Below, in pieces: positions 36,955 through 64,000 of a DNA stretch of 64,000 bases (positions are counted from its first letter, which is position 1; the number at the start of each line of letters is the position of its first letter). Location: contig OY482860.1 in NCBI GenBank assembly GCA_960531495.1, forward strand, positions 29,310,512 to 29,374,511. The letters are read 5' to 3'. The DNA is from Zeus faber (lineage: Eukaryota; Chordata; Actinopteri; Zeiformes; Zeidae). Under the pieces are notes generated by a model that ran no database searches, was not told the origin of the DNA, and worked only from the letters and a program-made list of their open reading frames with translations. Made by a program: the position numbers and the translations under genes.

Positions 36955-38530
36955 CAGGATGTTGGAGGTCGGAGGTTGTGGGTGTCGGAGGTTGTGGATG
37001 TTGGAGGTTGGAGGTGATGTATGGTTGGATGTTGTGGATGTTGGAGGTGATGTATGGTTGGATGTTGTGGATGTTGGAGGTGATACATGGTTGGATGTTG
37101 TGGAAGCTGGAGGTGATGTATGGTTGGATGTTGTGGATGTTGGAGGTGATTTATGGTTGGATGTTGTGGATGTTGGAGGTGATGTATGGTTGGATGTTGT
37201 GGAAGCTGGAGGTGATGTATGGTTGGATGTTGTGGATGTTGGAGGTGATTTATGGTTGGATGTTGTGGATGTTGGAGGTGATGTATGGTTGGATGTTGGA
37301 GGTGATGTATGGTTGGATGTTGTGGATGTTGGAGGTTGTGGATGTTGGAGGTGATGTATGGTTGGATGTTGTGGATGTTGGAGGTGATGTATGGTTGGAT
37401 GTTGGAGGTGATGTATGGTTGGATGTTGTGGATGTTGGAGGTTGTGGATGTTGGAGGTGATGTATGGTTGGATGTTGTGGATGTTGTGGATGTTGGAGGT
37501 GATATATGGTTGGATGTTGTGGATGTTGTGTATGTTGGAGGTTATATATGGTTGGATGTTGTGGATGTTGGGGTGATGTATGGTTGGATGTTGGATGTGA
37601 TGTATGGTTGGATGTTGTGGATGTTGGAGGTGATGTATGGTTGGATGTTGTGGATGTTGGAGGTGATGTATGGTTGGATGTTGTGGATGTTGGAGGTGAT
37701 GTATGGTTGGATGATGTGGATGTTGGAGGTGATATATGGTTGGATTTTGGAGGTGATATATGGTTGGATGTTGGAGGTGATGTATGGTTGGATGTTGTGG
37801 ATGTTGGAGGTGATATATGGTTGGATGTTGGGGATGTTGGAGGTGATGTATGGTTGGATGTTGTGGATGATGTATGGTTGGATGTTGTGGATGTTGGAGG
37901 TGATGTATGGTTGGATGTTGTGGATGTTGTGTATGTTGGAGGTGATATATGGTTGGATGTTGTATGTTGTGGATGTTGGAGGTGATGTATGGTTGGATGT
38001 TGTGGATGTTGTGTATGTTGGAGGTGATATATGGTTGGATGTTGGAGGTGATGTATGGTTGGATGTTGTGGATGTTGGAGGTGATGTATGGTTGGATGTT
38101 GTGGATGTTGGAGGTGATGTATGGTTGGATGTTGTAGGTGATGTATGGTTGGATGTTGTGGATGTTGGAGGTGATGTATGGTTGGATGTTGTGGATGTTG
38201 GAGGTGATGTATGGTTGGATGTTGTGGATGTTGGAGGTGATGTATGGTTGGATGTTGTGGATGTTGGAGGTGATATATGGTTGGATGTTGTATGTTGTGG
38301 ATGTTGGAGGTGATGTATGGTTGGATGTTGTGGATGTTGTGTATGTTGGAGGTGATATATGGTTGGATGTTGTGGATGTTGGAGGTGATGTATGGTTGGA
38401 TGTTGTGGATGTTGGAGGTGATGTATGGTTGGATGTTGTGGATGTTGGAGGTGATATATGGTTGGATGTTGTGGATGTTGGAGGTGATGTATGGTTGGAT
38501 GTTGTGGATGTTGGAGGTGATGTATGGTTT
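36955..38530. repeat. 33-bp minisatellite, about 1.57 kb
   Basis: Roughly 48 copies of a 33-bp unit made of TGATGTATGGTTGGATG and TTGTGGATGTTGGAGG words, with 9-, 12- and 24-bp length variants. Because the unit and most variants are multiples of three and lack stops, several frames on both strands stay open for hundreds of codons. Confidence 0.97.
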
Positions 38531-39520
38531 TTCCATCTGCGTCCGGGCTCATGTCTGTCTCTACTGCTCATCAGTTAAATTTGACAAAAGTATAACCTGT
38601 CACAAAATGAAGCGTCTTTAACGACTTGACTGGTTGTGAACCCAGGAAAATAAAAATATCTCAAGGCTTCAGTTAAAGTAATAAATCACTCAATGTTCAA
38701 GTGCCGTAGTGTTTTCTGTGACTGGGAACCTCCCCAAAATTTCTTTATGAATTAAATACAAATGTCAATTTCAGGGTCAGAATGCCTCAATGCAATTTAG
38801 TTCATAATTATTACTAAACTGGTTTAATATTTCCCTTTTCGATGGCCTGCAGAAACCCTGTCACCGTATTACAATGATAACGGCAATTCAGTGAACAGAT
38901 CCATTCATTCAAAACAATGAGTTAAAATTGAATGTAATTCCATTAATCACAGGAGGAATAATTACCACGACATCTCTTAGGGCAGGACCCGCGGAGTGCT
39001 CTACTCTCCTGGTCCTGATCCAGGGCAGGACCTGGATCAGGACCTGCAGAGTGCTCTACTCTCCTGGTCCTGATCCAGGGCAGGACCTGCAGACACACTC
39101 ACCTGTTCCGAGGCTCCGCTCCATCACTCCACCATAGCAGGGAACATGTAGGCATGAAAGAATTACAAGTGATCAATGTTTAGAAACCGGGTCACAATGT
39201 AAACTACGACACAAGCTCCTTAAAACAAAGACATTTACGACACAGCATCAAGGAAAAGTAAAGAATGAACAGTACTTTATAGATTTCTTGAAGCACACTA
39301 GTGCTTGTAGGAAAAAACTAGAAAAAACTGATTAAAATGCTTGCTCATTACGTGTAGAATACAATAATTCCCATTACGAGTTGATTATATCAGAATGTAG
39401 TTTTTACCAAATTGGAATCTTCATTGCACATCATTTCCATTAAAGATGACGTTCGTTCATCTGTTGCAAAGAAATCTGGACGTGATGAAGGAGATCCAGA
39501 GCAGAGGATTTCACATTGAT

Positions 39521-39526
39521 TTTATT
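39521..39526 (-). terminator. Probable poly(A) signal of the composite gene
   Basis: AATAAA on the minus strand about 225 nt beyond the TAG/TGA-type stop that closes the SGNH frame at 39,749. It supports that stop as the end of translation. Confidence 0.5.
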
Positions 39527-39748
39527 GGTTTTACGTGGAGTAAAACTCAGCACAAAAGCACACGTTTCCCACAGACTTCTACACTTCACGGGTTCCTTAA
39601 CGTTGATCTACAAACACACGTTCAACGCTGACGCACCACATCACGTTGCTTTGGAGCTCGCTCTTCGTTCCGTGCGAATGCAGTTGCAGAACCTTCCACC
39701 GATGAAGCGACAGGACTACCATGAGAAATTAAAAAAGGAAAGAGCAAT

Positions 39749-63576
<23,828 letters not shown>

Positions 63577-64000
63577 CCCTCGCCCCGCAGGGCTACCGCT
63601 GGACGTGCTAACGGATGAGCTAACGGCTAACAGCTAACGCTAATTAGCACGCTAGGCTGCAGCACGTCCGGGAATGAAAGACATAGTTTTCATAAACTGG
63701 ATCCGTGTAAGTGACTCAAAGCGGCGTAAACGGTCTGAACATTCACGTGTCGGTGCGAGCGCGGAGCAGCTAACGGCGCTAACGGAGCTAACGGAGCTAA
63801 CGCACAACACGGTGCAACGCTACGTAGCATGACGCGACAACTGTTGCATTTTCAAAATAAAAGCCCCGTGGTTTGCAGGACGCGCTCTGCTTCATCTTGG
63901 CTTTTAACGGCGGCTTGCGTCACGCAGGGGGCGCTGCTGCCCCCCGTGGAGGGAGCTGGCGCTGCTGCCCCCCGTGGAGGGAGCTGGCGCCAATCACAAT
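63577..64000 (-). promoter_or_regulatory. Leader/promoter region of the composite gene
   Basis: CpG-containing, with many GCTAACG/GCTAAC words (63,605-63,650 and 63,770-63,800) and, near the right edge, two tandem copies of a 31-bp GCTGCTGCCCCCCGTGGAGG-type unit (about 63,930-63,992). No TATA box was seen. Confidence 0.4.

Larger units (their letters stand above)
33901..39480. other. Intergenic region between ZNF318 and the composite gene
   Basis: No confident gene. Contents: retroposon fragment (34,140-34,455), (GATT)n (34,498-34,577), a CpG-containing stretch (34,660-34,880), AT-rich unique DNA, an AATAAA on the minus strand at 35,441-35,446 that looks like a transcript end, a Tc1-like deletion derivative, and the 33-bp minisatellite. 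Confidence 0.6.

Noticed and set aside
36901..38571. 556-codon open frame on the minus strand as a protein gene
   Set aside because: It consists almost wholly of the 33-bp minisatellite, other frames on both strands are equally open, and the only start has a weak context with no convincing acceptor or promoter.

Overview
The window is vertebrate nuclear DNA, most likely from a ray-finned (teleost) fish. Genes are split into short exons with GT/AG introns. Long (CA)n tracts are common, and there are Tc1-like transposons, tRNA-derived SINEs and hAT-like MITEs of the kinds common in teleosts. All three genes I can support lie on the minus strand and are arranged head-to-tail. I rebuilt the exons by reading splice sites and checking that the reading phase carries through every junction.

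Region 1 (1-12,130): the 5' two thirds of PPP2R5D, the delta-type B56 regulatory subunit of protein phosphatase 2A. Eleven coding exons give 405 residues; the C-terminal part lies beyond the left edge. Its introns hold a decayed Gypsy-type fragment, a decayed Tc1-like transposon, SINEs and many microsatellites. Microsatellites abut or closely flank splice sites of six of the eleven exons.

Region 2 (12,130-33,900): a short repeat-rich intergenic stretch, then a complete ZNF318 gene (12 coding exons, 1,808 residues). It has an RS-rich N-terminus, a coiled coil, two matrin/U1-type zinc fingers and a long charged/proline-glutamine-rich C-terminal exon. Several MITE-like repeats sit in its introns.

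Region 3 (33,900-39,500): intergenic DNA with an internally deleted Tc1-like element, a (GATT)n tract and a 1.57 kb, 33-bp-unit minisatellite.

Region 4 (39,500-64,000): a large gene I cannot name, predicted at about 2,024 residues in 21 exons (about 2,054 if two phase-compatible cassette exons are used). In order it carries a WGP-rich proline/glycine N-terminus, an array of divergent UNR/CSDE1-like cold-shock units, a 2.4 kb RS-rich exon paralogous to the N-terminal half of the neighbouring ZNF318, a coiled-coil exon matching the ZNF318 one in position and intron phase, and a C-terminal SGNH hydrolase domain resembling those of fish retroelements. This composite gene is the most notable feature of the window.

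PPP2R5D and ZNF318 are near each other in mammals too, so that part looks like conserved synteny. The composite gene next to ZNF318 fits a partial tandem duplication of ZNF318 that gained a cold-shock array upstream and a hydrolase domain downstream. That history is inference from the sequence.
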